A DNA stretch of 40,631 nucleotides from Coriobacteriales bacterium (lineage in GTDB: Bacteria > Actinomycetota > Coriobacteriia > Coriobacteriales > UBA8131). The notes under the pieces were generated by a model that did not search any database, was not told the DNA's origin, and saw only the letters and a list, made by a program, of their open reading frames with translations. Position 1 is the stretch's first letter. Every line of letters begins with the position of its first letter. The DNA lies in the NCBI GenBank assembly GCA_031263105.1, contig JAISGJ010000142.1, forward strand, positions 1 to 40,631, in the 5' to 3' direction. Made by a program: the position numbers and the translations under genes. This document shows positions 1-9,349 of the stretch, in pieces.

Positions 1-2206
1 CGTCGGCCTCGGCGTCGGCGAGGCCGTCGCTCCACTCGAGGTAGCCCTCGCGGGCCTCCCGTATCTCCTCCGTGAGCTCCTCGACGGTCCTCCTGTTGCG
101 CTCGAAGGCGGCCTCGGCCTCGTCGAGCTCGGCCGCCACGCGCCCCGCCTCCTCCGACGTCGCCCTCTCCTCGTCGGTGAAGGCCTCGTAGCGCGCCCGC
201 AGGTCGTCGACGGCCCTCCCCTGGGCGCGGGATGCCTGCGTGAGCCCGGCGTACTCGTCGCCGAGGCCGGAGGTCTTCGTGGCGACGAGCGCGACGACGC
301 CCGCCAGCGCGGCCAGCGCGACGGTGACGACGGCCACGGGGTTCGTCGCCCAGGCGAGGCTCAGGGCCTTCACCGCGAACGTCAGCACGTTCGTGCTCAC
401 CGCCGCGAGCTTGGCGCCCGCGCTGTTGGCGGCGGTCGCCGCCGTGTTCGCCCCCGTCGCAGCGGTCGCCGCCGCCGTCGCGGCCGTGCTCGCGCCCGCC
501 GTGACGATGCCCCCCTTGTTCGCGACGTCGAGCGCGGCCCGGGCGGCGGCGTTCGCCCTCATCGCGTCGGATATCGTGCGGTACCCCGTCACGACCTTCG
601 CCGTCAGGGGCATGAGCTTGCCCATCGCCATGTTGACGGGCCCTATGGCCGCGGCACTCAGGACGAACATGTTGACGGCGGCGCGTGCGCCGTCGCTCAG
701 TCCCGCATAGCCCTCGGCCATGCCCGTGAGGGCGTCGAGGAATGGCCCTGCGTCCTTCACGAGCCCGTTGATGGCGCCGAGCATGGGGCCGCCCATCTCG
801 GCGGCGATGTTCTTGAGCCGGTTGAGGAGCATCGCGCCCTGCGACTCCGTCGTGGCGTAGCGGGCGGCCGCCTCCTTCGAGAGCGCCGTGTTCTCGTCCC
901 ATGCCCTGTTGGCGGTCGAGACCGAGCGCCCGAGCAGGTCGGACGCGCCGGAGAGGCGCTTGAGCATGTCGGTCTGCCGAAGCCCCGTCACCCCCAGCCC
1001 GTCGAGTATGACCCCGAGGTTCTCGCCCTCGGCCTTCGCGCCGGACATCCCTGCCATGACGGCCTGGAACGCCCCGAGCGCGTCCCTCCTCCACAGGGCG
1101 CTGAACTCGCCCACGGACACGCCCGCGAGGCCCGCCCACGTCGCGAGGGAGTCGGCGTTGGTGGCGACGTCCGTGTCTATCCTCGACAGCGTGGCCGACA
1201 CGGCGGAGCCGCCCGCCTCGGCCTCGATGCCGACCGAGGACAGGGCCGCCGACAGGGCGAGCACCTGCTGCTCGCTCAGGCCCACCTGCGAGCCCGCGCC
1301 CGCGATGCGCATGCCCATCCCCATGATCCTCGACTCGGTGGTCGCCGAGCTGTTGCCCAGGTCCACGAGCGTCGACGCGAGGCGGCCCAGGTCGCCCTGC
1401 GCCATGCCGGTGATGTTGGCGAACTGCGCCATCTCGGTCGCGGCCTGCTCGGCCCCGAGGTCCGTGGACACGTCGAGGTCGGCCACCGTCGATGCGAAGC
1501 CCTCCAGCTCGCCCGTCGCGATGCCGAGCTGGCCCCCGAGGGCCATGATGTCGGCGACCTGCGCGGCGCTGACGACCTTCTGCTCGCTCATCCCGGTGGC
1601 GGCGGCCCTGAGCTCGGCGTACTCCGCCTCGGTCGCGTCGACCGTCTTGCGCACCCCCGCGAACGCGCTCTCGAGCTCAAGGGCGTACTTCACGGACTGC
1701 TGCCCGACGGCGGCAAGGCCCGCCGTGATCGCAGACGCGCCCTTCCCGAACGCCATCATGGCGTCCGACCTGCCCGCGAGCTCGACGATCTTGTCCCCTG
1801 CGGTCGCGCTGTTCGTGTCGATGCGCGCGATCTGCTCCGCCGTGTCGGAGAGCTGGCGCGCGAAGGTGCGCAGCTGGCTCTCCGCCGTCGCGACGTCGCC
1901 TTTGAAGGCCAGGTACTCGCTCTGGTCGATCTTCCCCTTCCGGAACAGCTCCTCGACCTTCTCCTCGGCGGACTTCAGCGCGACGAGCTTTCTGGACGCC
2001 TCCTCGACCCTCTTGGAGAGCACGTGGTGCCTCTGCGCGAGCAGGTCGGCGGAGGCCGGGGAGAACTTGAGGCCCCTGTTCACGCCCGCAAGCTCCTTGC
2101 CGAGCGCGGACGCCTGCGTCTTCGCGGAGGCGAGCGCGGCCCCGACGTCGGTGGTGTCGGCGCCTATCTTGACGGTTATGCCCTTTACCTTCGCGCCTAG
2201 CGCCAT
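1..2206 (-). CDS. phage tail tape measure protein (N-terminal part; runs off window)
   Basis: Minus frame from ATG at 2206 reads MALGAKVKGITVKIGADTTDVGAALASAKTQASALGKELAGVNRGLKFSPASADLLAQRHHVLSKRVEEASRKL..., typical tape-measure N-terminus; not in ORF track because it is open to the window edge. Confidence 0.88.
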   Translation of the reverse strand, partial: MALGAKVKGITVKIGADTTDVGAALASAKTQASALGKELAGVNRGLKFSPASADLLAQRHHVLSKRVEEASRKLVALKSAEEKVEELFRKGKIDQSEYLAFKGDVATAESQLRTFARQLSDTAEQIARIDTNSATAGDKIVELAGRSDAMMAFGKGASAITAGLAAVGQQSVKYALELESAFAGVRKTVDATEAEYAELRAAATGMSEQKVVSAAQVADIMALGGQLGIATGELEGFASTVADLDVSTDLGAEQAATEMAQFANITGMAQGDLGRLASTLVDLGNSSATTESRIMGMGMRIAGAGSQVGLSEQQVLALSAALSSVGIEAEAGGSAVSATLSRIDTDVATNADSLATWAGLAGVSVGEFSALWRRDALGAFQAVMAGMSGAKAEGENLGVILDGLGVTGLRQTDMLKRLSGASDLLGRSVSTANRAWDENTALSKEAAARYATTESQGAMLLNRLKNIAAEMGGPMLGAINGLVKDAGPFLDALTGMAEGYAGLSDGARAAVNMFVLSAAAIGPVNMAMGKLMPLTAKVVTGYRTISDAMRANAAARAALDVANKGGIVTAGASTAATAAATAATGANTAATAANSAGAKLAAVSTNVLTFAVKALSLAWATNPVAVVTVALAALAGVVALVATKTSGLGDEYAGLTQASRAQGRAVDDLRARYEAFTDEERATSEEAGRVAAELDEAEAAFERNRRTVEELTEEIREAREGYLEWSDGLADAEAD

Positions 2207-2207
2207 G

Positions 2208-2440
2208 TCATGCGATCCTGTCCATGTCGTCCTGCGTCGCGCTGCGGGCCGCCCCTGCGGCCGGGCCGCACCCGAGCACCGCCGCGAGCGTCCCGAGCGT
2301 CATGCAGTTCATCTCCTCGAACGCAAGCCCCGCCCGCTTGCCCGCCATGAGGAGGTCGAGCAGGAGGCGGGGGTCGGCGGGGGCGTCGGCCCGCGCCGCA
2401 TCAGCTATCCACGCCAGCAGCGGGTCCCCCTGCGGCTGCG
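2208..2440 (-). CDS. tail assembly chaperone downstream frame (gpT-like), probably expressed by frameshift from the 2401..2769 gene
   Basis: Minus frame ...PQPQGDPLLAWIADAARADAPADPRLLLDLLMAGKRAGLAFEEMNCMTLGTLAAVLGCGPAAGAARSATQDDMDRIA*; no ATG/GTG/TTG in the overlap with the upstream ORF; sits between tail chaperone and tape measure. Confidence 0.6.
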
Positions 2441-2769
2441 GCTCCCCCGTCCCCGCCCCCGTCCTCGGGGGCGGAACGAAAGAAGCCCCTGTTGATCTCC
2501 TCGACGACGGGGTCGAAGAGCGCGGGGTCGGCGAAGTCGATGTCGGCCAGCATCGCCGCCCACTGCTCGAACGAGGGGAAGGGCCCCGGGTACTTCGCCG
2601 TCCTCGCCATCGCCCACGTGCACTTGAGCAGGATGTAGCGGTCCCCGTCGAGGCGGCAGCGGTCGATGTCCGGCAGGATGCCGCTCCCGAACTCCTGCTC
2701 GTAGAAGAGGCCCGTCAGGGGGGACGCCGACACGGGCATCGGCAGCCCCCCTATCTCGAAGGTCCGCAT
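2401..2769 (-). CDS. phage tail assembly chaperone (gpG-like)
   Basis: MRTFEIGGLPMPVSASPLTGLFYEQEFGSGILPDIDRCRLDGDRYILLKCTWAMARTAKYPGPFPSFEQWAAML...; position between major tail protein and tape measure. Confidence 0.75.
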   Translation of the reverse strand: MRTFEIGGLPMPVSASPLTGLFYEQEFGSGILPDIDRCRLDGDRYILLKCTWAMARTAKYPGPFPSFEQWAAMLADIDFADPALFDPVVEEINRGFFRSAPEDGGGDGGAAAAGGPAAGVDS

Positions 2770-2780
2770 GCGCGCGCCCG

Positions 2781-3356
2781 TCAGCCCTGGGCGACGGTCT
2801 CGGGCACCGCCACCGCCGAGAACCACGCGTCGTAGGCCGTGGCCGTGGCCGTCGCGTACTCGAGGGACGCCTTGACGACCCTCCTGCCGTCGAACGTGAA
2901 GGGCAGCGCGGATATGCTCGCGGACTCGGTCTTGGGCGTGGTCTGCTCGCCCTGCGTCTCCCGGCTCTCGGCGGGGCGCGCCATCTTGACGTTGTAGAAC
3001 ACGTAGCGCCTCCCTGCGGCGTCGCCCTGCACCTCGTAGAGCAGGGCGAACGGCGCCTGCACGTCGTCGGGCCCCTCGAGTGCCAGGCCGTTGTCGTCGG
3101 TGCCGAACCCGAGCAGCGCGGCCTTCGCGGCGTCGTCGATGTAGGCGAGCTCCAGCGAGCCCTTGTAGCCGTTGTTGGCCGTCATGGTGAAGTACTTGGC
3201 GTCGTCGGCGTAGAACGAGCTCTCCTCGCCCTCCGGCGTCAGCTCCAGCGACACCGCGCCGGGGAGCTTGACCGGCGTGGCGTATGTCCCGCCCTCCTCG
3301 TCCAGCACCGCGTAGTGGGCGTTCCGGAGCCCGTACCTGATCTTGTTGGCTGCCAT
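2781..3356 (-). CDS. phage major tail protein
   Basis: MAANKIRYGLRNAHYAVLDEEGGTYATPVKLPGAVSLELTPEGEESSFYADDAKYFT..., phi13-type major tail protein pattern; synteny. Confidence 0.88.
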   Translation of the reverse strand: MAANKIRYGLRNAHYAVLDEEGGTYATPVKLPGAVSLELTPEGEESSFYADDAKYFTMTANNGYKGSLELAYIDDAAKAALLGFGTDDNGLALEGPDDVQAPFALLYEVQGDAAGRRYVFYNVKMARPAESRETQGEQTTPKTESASISALPFTFDGRRVVKASLEYATATATAYDAWFSAVAVPETVAQG

Positions 3357-3359
3357 CTC

Positions 3360-3695
3360 TCAGTCTCCAATCGTCGTCGTCGTGTAGGAGGTCAGGGTCG
3401 TCCCCTCCTCCGCTATCCATGTCTCGTCCTTCGCCCACGCGCCGCCCGCGCCCCTGAGCGCCTGCTCCACGCCGCGCTCCGCCTCCGCCTGCCCGCCGCC
3501 TGCGGAGGGGCCGTCCGTGTAGAGCTCCACGGCCCACGTGCGGACGGGCGCGTGGTTGCCGTCGTCCGCCATCAGGTCGCGGGACCCGTGGGGACGGTAG
3601 ACGACGTAGGGGAGCGCGGTCTCCTCGAGGAACGCGTTGCGCGCCACGGGCATGCCCGTGCCCCTGAGCGCCTCCTCGAGGTCGTGCTCCCTCAT
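3360..3695 (-). CDS. phage tail completion / minor tail protein
   Basis: MREHDLEEALRGTGMPVARNAFLEETALPYVVYRPHGSRDLMADDGNHAPVRTWAVELYTDG...; between gp10-like protein and major tail protein. Confidence 0.65.
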   Translation of the reverse strand: MREHDLEEALRGTGMPVARNAFLEETALPYVVYRPHGSRDLMADDGNHAPVRTWAVELYTDGPSAGGGQAEAERGVEQALRGAGGAWAKDETWIAEEGTTLTSYTTTTIGD

Positions 3696-4078
3696 GTCGC
3701 AAGCCCCGCTATCGCCTCGGCGGCCCTTCGCGGGAACTCCTCGGCGCACCTGTCGGCTGCGGGCGCGATATGGGGGACGCCGGGCACGCGCCCCGTCCCG
3801 CCCCGCTTCATGTGCCCGTGCTCGAGCAGGTGGGTGAGCTGGGGCCTGTTCCGGTTGTAGACCGTCGCGACGTGCCCGTTGCCCCTGTCCGACTTCTCAT
3901 AGGTCCATGACCCGGCGTACCGCCCTGTGCGCCTGGGCGACGCGGCGGACACCTCGGACGCGCACTCCAGGGCGGCCCTGTTCGCCGCGTCGTCGAGTGC
4001 GCCCGCCAGTGCGTACCCGTACTCGCGCAGGACCGCGTCGACGGCGGCCGCGAGCCCGTCGGGCGCCACGTCAGGCAT
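3692..4078 (-). CDS. HK97 gp10-like head-tail/tail protein
   Basis: ...SAASPRRTGRYAGSWTYEKSDRGNGHVATVYNRNRPQLTHLLEHGHMKRGG... (gp10-family 'P..TG.L..SW' and 'LLEHGH' signatures). Confidence 0.88.
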   Translation of the reverse strand: MPDVAPDGLAAAVDAVLREYGYALAGALDDAANRAALECASEVSAASPRRTGRYAGSWTYEKSDRGNGHVATVYNRNRPQLTHLLEHGHMKRGGTGRVPGVPHIAPAADRCAEEFPRRAAEAIAGLAT

Positions 4079-4394
4079 CGGGTGCCTCCTTCCCGTCGGG
4101 CGCCTTCCCCACGTCGGACGCCCGCCTCTCGCAGGTGAGCCACACCTTCTCGCCGCGCGGCTGCACCCTCGCGACCGTGTGGCGGGCGCCGTCGATGAGG
4201 ACGTGCCGCTCGCCCCGGTACTCGGCGGCGTGCAGCTCGAGCCTGCGGGCGTCCCTTATGCCCAGCGCGCCCGCGCGCTGCGACAGCACGAGCAGCTCGG
4301 ACGAGTCCACGCGCAGCTCGTTCGCGAACACTCGGCGCGAGGGTGAGCCCGCGCCGCCGTCCGAGAGGGAGACCGCCCTGTCAAAGCGCGCCAT
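4071..4394 (-). CDS. phage head closure / head-tail adaptor protein
   Basis: MARFDRAVSLSDGGAGSPSRRVFANELRVDSSELLVLSQRAGALGIRDARRLELHAAEYRGERHVLIDGARHTV...; synteny. Confidence 0.7.
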   Translation of the reverse strand: MARFDRAVSLSDGGAGSPSRRVFANELRVDSSELLVLSQRAGALGIRDARRLELHAAEYRGERHVLIDGARHTVARVQPRGEKVWLTCERRASDVGKAPDGKEAPDA

Positions 4395-4686
4395 CGTCGC
4401 CCCCGTTGTGCCTGGAGCTCAGGGCGAGCTCCTTCACGATCTGCCGGTAGGAGCGCCGGTACCTCTCGCTGTCCGGGTTGTCCAGGCCCCACGACGCCTT
4501 CGCGTAGGTGACGACCGCCAGCTTGACGAGGGGGTCGAGGCCCGGGCCGTCGCCGTCCGCGAGCACTTCGGCGGACACGCCGGCCCGCTCGAGGTCGGCG
4601 AGCGCCGCCGCGACGAGGTCGGAGACCTCGCCGTCGAAGGCGTCCGTCGTCAGGCGGAGCGCGAGCCTCACGTCGTCGAGCAGCAC
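4381..4686 (-). CDS. phage head-tail connector (gp6-like)
   Basis: MLLDDVRLALRLTTDAFDGEVSDLVAAALADLERAGVSAEVL...DPLVKLAVVTYAKASWGLDNPDSERYRRSYRQIVKELALS. Confidence 0.85.
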   Translation of the reverse strand: MLLDDVRLALRLTTDAFDGEVSDLVAAALADLERAGVSAEVLADGDGPGLDPLVKLAVVTYAKASWGLDNPDSERYRRSYRQIVKELALSSRHNGGDDGAL

Positions 4687-4702
4687 GCCGTCACTCTCCC
4701 GC

Positions 4703-5869
4703 TCAGCCCAGGGCGGGCCCGATGACGATCTTCACGAAGCAGTCGCTGCGCATCGGCAGCGCGTCGAACTTCGCGAAGCCGCCGAAGATGCGCTTGCGGT
4801 TCGTCACGTCGATGTCCTGCAGGATGTTGGGGGCCTCGAACTCGTTGGCCCCTATCTCTGCGGGCTTGCCCACCCAGATCACGCCGTCGGGCACCGCGTC
4901 GTCGACCTTGACGGCGGCGGTGTAGGCCCTGCCCGCGACGAGCGGGCTCTCCGTCATCGTGTTGTCCAGGTACAGCGGCCGCCCGATGCCGTCCTGCACC
5001 CCGGCGACCTCGTTGTAGACGGTCGCCTGGCTGGCGTACATGGCCGTCAGCCCGTCGCCCCGGATGAGGGACAGGGCACGGCGGACGACGTCGTCCGTGA
5101 GCTCCTCCGCCTCGATCTTGTTCCCGCTCGCGATCCCGTAGGTCGCGGCCTCGAGCTGCGCGTAGAGCAGGGCGTTCTCGGCGTGCAGGATTCGCGCGAT
5201 GATGTGGTTGACGAGCCAGCCCTCGAAGGCGTCGATGGACTGGATGCCCATGTTCGCCGATATGACGGCGTGCTTCAGGATGTCCTTGCCGTGAATCGGC
5301 ACGGTGTCGAAGCTGTCCTGGCTGTCGGCGTTCGCCTCGCCCTCGGACTTGACCGCCGCGTCGCCTGCCGTGGTCGCCTTGTGGCGGGGCACCTCGTACT
5401 GGGACGTGAAGTGGTCGACCGTCACGTCGTCCAGCAGCGTCCTGGTCGACAGCACCAGCTCCTTGATGGCGTTCTGGGTCTGGAGCGGGACGAGCGCCCC
5501 CGTGTTCGACGTCAGGAACGTGAACGCGCGCCTCTCGGCGTCCGTCATCTCCGTGCCGCCGCGTATGTCCAGCCCGCTGCGGGACGCGAGGTCCTTGAAG
5601 AACGCACGGCGGTACTCGGCGCCCGCCGGGTCGGGGGCTGGCTCGGAGACCTGGACGCCGCTGAAGCGGGCGACCGGCACGGTCGGCTCGGCGCCCGTGG
5701 CGATGCGGTCGCGCAGCCCCCTGCGCGCCTCGGCCTCGGCCTCGAGCCGCCCCCTGCGCTCGGTCAGCGCGTCGACCTCGGCGCTGAGCGCGTCGACGTC
5801 GCCGCCCCCGTCCCTCAGCTCGGCCTCGATGGCGGCGAGCCTCTCTGTGATCTGTTGGTGCTCGTTCAT
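4703..5869 (-). CDS. phage major capsid protein, HK97 fold
   Basis: MNEHQQITERLAAIEAELRDGGGDVDALSAEVDALTERR... scaffold-like N-terminal coiled coil then capsid body ...DIDVTNRKRIFGGFAKFDALPMRSDCFVKIVIGPALG. Confidence 0.93.
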   Translation of the reverse strand: MNEHQQITERLAAIEAELRDGGGDVDALSAEVDALTERRGRLEAEAEARRGLRDRIATGAEPTVPVARFSGVQVSEPAPDPAGAEYRRAFFKDLASRSGLDIRGGTEMTDAERRAFTFLTSNTGALVPLQTQNAIKELVLSTRTLLDDVTVDHFTSQYEVPRHKATTAGDAAVKSEGEANADSQDSFDTVPIHGKDILKHAVISANMGIQSIDAFEGWLVNHIIARILHAENALLYAQLEAATYGIASGNKIEAEELTDDVVRRALSLIRGDGLTAMYASQATVYNEVAGVQDGIGRPLYLDNTMTESPLVAGRAYTAAVKVDDAVPDGVIWVGKPAEIGANEFEAPNILQDIDVTNRKRIFGGFAKFDALPMRSDCFVKIVIGPALG

Positions 5870-6486
5870 GTCCTCGTCCTTTCGATCGCAAGGATTGCCA
5901 GTGTCCTCTTGCGCAGGATGTCGCTCCGCATCCGCTCGCGCCCGATCGCTCCGTCGGCCCATGCGCGCGCGCTTATGGACGTCTTGTCGTTGGCCGGGAT
6001 GGAGACCGGCGCGACGTCGTACACCTTTCTAACACGGTCGATAACACGGGTCACCCGCTCGACCTCCCCTCCGTCGCCGTATGTCTTCTCCTCGTGCTCC
6101 TCGGATACCGTGAACGCCCACGACATCCTCGTCACCAGGCCCGCGCGTATCTCCTCGAACATGTCGCGCGCGGCCCGCGAGCGGCTGAGGTCGGCGGACA
6201 CGGCGAGCCCGTCCGGCGTCACGCTCACCGCGAGCGTGCCGTTCGACGTGCGCGCCATGACCTTGCCCTCGTGGTCGTAGCGCAGCACCACGTCGCTCAT
6301 GTCGCAGCCCTCGAACGCCTCCGGCCCGGCCACGCGCTCCCACCAGCGGCCCCAGAGCCGGTACGGCTCCCAGTTGGCGGCGACGCCCTCGACCGCCTGC
6401 GCCTCGCCCTCCGACCTGCATGCGACCGGCGCCGCGAACGCGCGGTACTCCCGCCCCGCCCCGCCGCCCGCCTTCTCCTCATCCAT
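5866..6486 (-). CDS. HK97-family prohead protease
   Basis: ...GVAANWEPYRLWGRWWERVAGPEAFEG...VVLRYDHEGKVMARTSNGTLAVSVTPDGLAVSADL...VTRMSWAFTVSEEHEE...RVRKVYDVAPVSIPANDKTSISAR. Confidence 0.92.
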   Translation of the reverse strand: MDEEKAGGGAGREYRAFAAPVACRSEGEAQAVEGVAANWEPYRLWGRWWERVAGPEAFEGCDMSDVVLRYDHEGKVMARTSNGTLAVSVTPDGLAVSADLSRSRAARDMFEEIRAGLVTRMSWAFTVSEEHEEKTYGDGGEVERVTRVIDRVRKVYDVAPVSIPANDKTSISARAWADGAIGRERMRSDILRKRTLAILAIERTRT

Positions 6487-7648
6487 CCTGGTCTCCTTTC
6501 ACGGTCTCCGATATGTCCGCGTACTCCCTGCGTATCCAGTAGGCGTCCCCGCCCGGGACGGGCCCCAGCCCGAACATCGCCCGCGCCTCGTTCGCGCTGA
6601 GCATCCCCCGGTCGCGCATCTGCGTGGCGAAGGCCAGGCGCGAGGCGGTGGTGGCGTACTGGAGGCGCGAGTCCGAGAGCACGACGCCGGGCGCGTCGCC
6701 GCCGGGCGCCGGGGCGCCGGCGCCCGGAAACGTCATGTTGGAGAGCACGAGGGAGAGCTGCGTGGCGAACGGCTCCACCTCGCCCTCGTAGAAGGCGTTC
6801 CAGGCCGCCTCGTCGAACCTGTTCTGCAGGATGTCCGCGTTCACGCCGAAGTAGCCGTAGACGTTGTCCTCGATGAGCCTCTGCTGCGCCGCGTCGACGA
6901 GGTAGGGCCTGGTGTGGAGCTGCTTGACGTCGTCGTACTTGTTGTCGGCGAACACGACGCCGCCGTTGGCCCGCGTCGAGAGGTTCTCGGCCACGAACCG
7001 CTTGCGCTCCCTCTCAAGGTCCTCCGGGCGCACGTTGGCCGACACCCTGACGAGCAGGCGGGTGGTCGCCGACGCCTTGATGCCCTCGACGATCCCCTGG
7101 GCCTGCGTGTCGATGAGCTCCAGCGTCGTCCTGAGCGGCCCGTTGCCGTCGCCGAAGAGCGCGTCGCGGTACTGGTGCGACGTCATGACCCCGACCTTCG
7201 AAAGCTCCAGCGCCGCCCTCTCGCCGCCCGCGAAGCCGAAGCGCAGGAACAGCTCGCCGCCGTGCTCGACGGCCTCGGCTGACGAGGGCAGGACGGGGTA
7301 GTACCCGCAGACGCGCTCGTCCGTCGCCGTCAGGAGGGGGACGATGAAGGCCGTGGTCTCCATCTTGTAGATGGTCGCCACCCGGTAGAGGAACTTGTAG
7401 GTGTCCTGCCACGGGTTGGGGCGGGCCCTGAGCGCGCGGTCGAGCGCGTCGTCGCCCCTGACGGAGGGCGTGAGCTTCGCGCACGCCTTGGCGAACGCGT
7501 GCACGGCGCTGCGCACCAGCTCCTTCTCGTAGAGCTCGCCCGGGCCCGACCGGAAGACGGGCGTGTATCCGCCCAGGTCGCGCCAGGCGCCCGCGTCGCG
7601 CGCCGCGGACCTGCCCCTCCTCCCGAAAAGCCTGTCGAGCAGGCCCAT
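6479..7648 (-). CDS. phage portal protein
   Basis: MGLLDRLFGRRGRSAARDAGAWRDLGGYTPVFRSGPGELYEKELVRSAVHAFAKACAKLTPSVRG...ANEARAMFGLGPVPGGDAYWIRREYADISE. Confidence 0.93.
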   Translation of the reverse strand: MGLLDRLFGRRGRSAARDAGAWRDLGGYTPVFRSGPGELYEKELVRSAVHAFAKACAKLTPSVRGDDALDRALRARPNPWQDTYKFLYRVATIYKMETTAFIVPLLTATDERVCGYYPVLPSSAEAVEHGGELFLRFGFAGGERAALELSKVGVMTSHQYRDALFGDGNGPLRTTLELIDTQAQGIVEGIKASATTRLLVRVSANVRPEDLERERKRFVAENLSTRANGGVVFADNKYDDVKQLHTRPYLVDAAQQRLIEDNVYGYFGVNADILQNRFDEAAWNAFYEGEVEPFATQLSLVLSNMTFPGAGAPAPGGDAPGVVLSDSRLQYATTASRLAFATQMRDRGMLSANEARAMFGLGPVPGGDAYWIRREYADISETVKGDQDG

Positions 7649-7660
7649 GCGCCGCCTCCT

Positions 7661-9349
7661 TCAGATCATGGCCTCGTAGCCGCCGGGGTCGTCGTGCAAA
7701 AGCACGTAGGCGTCGAGCAGCGCCGCGAACCCGTCGATCCTGTACTGCGCCCTATTGTCCTTCTTGCTTAACATGAGGTTCCCGTTCTCGTCGACCTTGA
7801 CCGCCGCGTTGCGCATGCACCACATGTCCACGGGGTTCTGGTTGTGGACGAGGAGGCCCGCCCGCATGTCGGCCTTGAGCGCCTTGAGCGGCACGGACTC
7901 GGTCTTGGCCCCCTGCCGCACCTCTATGGCGTTCCTCTTGCCGAGGAAGGCCTGCAGCTCCTCCAGCAGGTGCGACTCGAAGCCCCAGCGGTCGTAGCCC
8001 GCCCGGTAGACGTATGTCCCGGTCTCCTCCTGGAACTCGCGCAGGTAGGCGACGACGGCCCGCTTGTCGATCTTGTTGCCGGGGCACGTGCGTATGAGCC
8101 CGCGCTCGACCCACCGGTCGTAGGGGACGCGGTCGCGCCCCTCGACGGACCCCGCCCTCGCCTGCTCCTCCAGCACGGCCTCGGGCAGCCAGTACATGCT
8201 CGACACGTAGATGCGCGGGTCCACCGAGCCGTCGGGCAGCCGCCTCTTCATGAGCAGGGACACCGCCGTGAGGTCGGTCGTGCTCGACAGGTCTATGCCC
8301 GCTATCGCGTAGCGGAAGCCCATCTCGCGCATGTCGAAGGTCGCGGGGTTCTCGATGTCCTCCCAGGAAAGGAACGCCGTCGCGCTGTTGACGAACAGGT
8401 TGAAGTCCTTGCACAGCACCGTGCTCAGGAACGACGGGTCGGCCTTCGCCTTCCCGACGCATCCGCGCAGGAAGTCGGCCCTCTTTATCGTCCCGAGCCC
8501 GGGGTTCGCCTTCGCCCAGGCGCCCTCGTCCTCCCACTCGCCGCGCTCGTCGAGCTCGTAGACGACGGGCAGGAAGCGGTCGTCCCGTATCCTGCCGTCG
8601 AGCCACTCCGACGCGTAGCGGTACTGGTCGTCGAAGATGGACTCGCGCGTGAACCCGTTCGTGGTGACGGTGAGCAGCAGCGGCTGCCTGCGCGAGCCCA
8701 TGCCCTGCTTCACCAGGTCGTAGATGTCCCGGTTCGTCATGGCGGACAGCTCGTCGATGACGGCGCCGTGGACGTCGAGGCCGTCGAGCGACCTGGAGTT
8801 CGACGCGAGCGCCCTGATGGTCCCCATGTTGCGCTCGCAGTACAGGTCGAAGGCGCGCTTGCGCACGCGGGCCCTGAGCGCGGGCGACTGGAGCACCATC
8901 TTGTGCGCGGCGTCGAAGCCGAGGCGCGCCTGGTCGTACTTGGTGGCGACGTTGTAGACCTGCGGGGAGCCCTCGCCGTCCATGACGAGCAGGTACAGCT
9001 CGACGGCGGAGCAGAGCGTGGTCTTGCCGTTCTTGCGGGCGACGAGGACGAAGGCCTCCTGGAAGCGCCGCAGCCCCTCGTCGTCCACGAAGCCGAAGAG
9101 CGTCTGCACGATCGCGCGCTCGAACGGCTCGAGCACGAGCGGCGAGCCGAGGCGCCCCGAGGGCTGCCTGCAGAAACGCTCTATCCACGCCGACGCGCGC
9201 CGCGCCCTCGCCGCGTCGAAGTGCCACCTGCCGGGGCTGTCGTGGTCGTCGAGCAGGCGGCACGCCAGCCTCCTGAGCTTCCTGCATGCGACGACCTCGC
9301 CGGAGCGCACGCCGCCCCAGTACGTGAGGAACCAGTCGGGCTCACCCAT
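7661..9349 (-). CDS. terL: phage terminase large subunit
   Basis: ...PLVLEPFERAIVQTLFGFVDDEGLRRFQEAFVLVARKNGKTTLCSAV... Walker-A type ATPase motif; ...GAVIDELSAMTNRDIYD...; nuclease half with GIDLSSTTDLTAV. Confidence 0.95.
   Translation of the reverse strand: MGEPDWFLTYWGGVRSGEVVACRKLRRLACRLLDDHDSPGRWHFDAARARRASAWIERFCRQPSGRLGSPLVLEPFERAIVQTLFGFVDDEGLRRFQEAFVLVARKNGKTTLCSAVELYLLVMDGEGSPQVYNVATKYDQARLGFDAAHKMVLQSPALRARVRKRAFDLYCERNMGTIRALASNSRSLDGLDVHGAVIDELSAMTNRDIYDLVKQGMGSRRQPLLLTVTTNGFTRESIFDDQYRYASEWLDGRIRDDRFLPVVYELDERGEWEDEGAWAKANPGLGTIKRADFLRGCVGKAKADPSFLSTVLCKDFNLFVNSATAFLSWEDIENPATFDMREMGFRYAIAGIDLSSTTDLTAVSLLMKRRLPDGSVDPRIYVSSMYWLPEAVLEEQARAGSVEGRDRVPYDRWVERGLIRTCPGNKIDKRAVVAYLREFQEETGTYVYRAGYDRWGFESHLLEELQAFLGKRNAIEVRQGAKTESVPLKALKADMRAGLLVHNQNPVDMWCMRNAAVKVDENGNLMLSKKDNRAQYRIDGFAALLDAYVLLHDDPGGYEAMI

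Noticed and set aside
888-2495. Long plus-strand ORF (535 aa)
   Set aside because: Antisense to the tape measure gene; Ser/Arg/Pro/Ala-rich GC artefact with no recognisable domain
4508-6280. 590-aa plus-strand ORF
   Set aside because: Antisense to capsid/protease genes; shadow ORF
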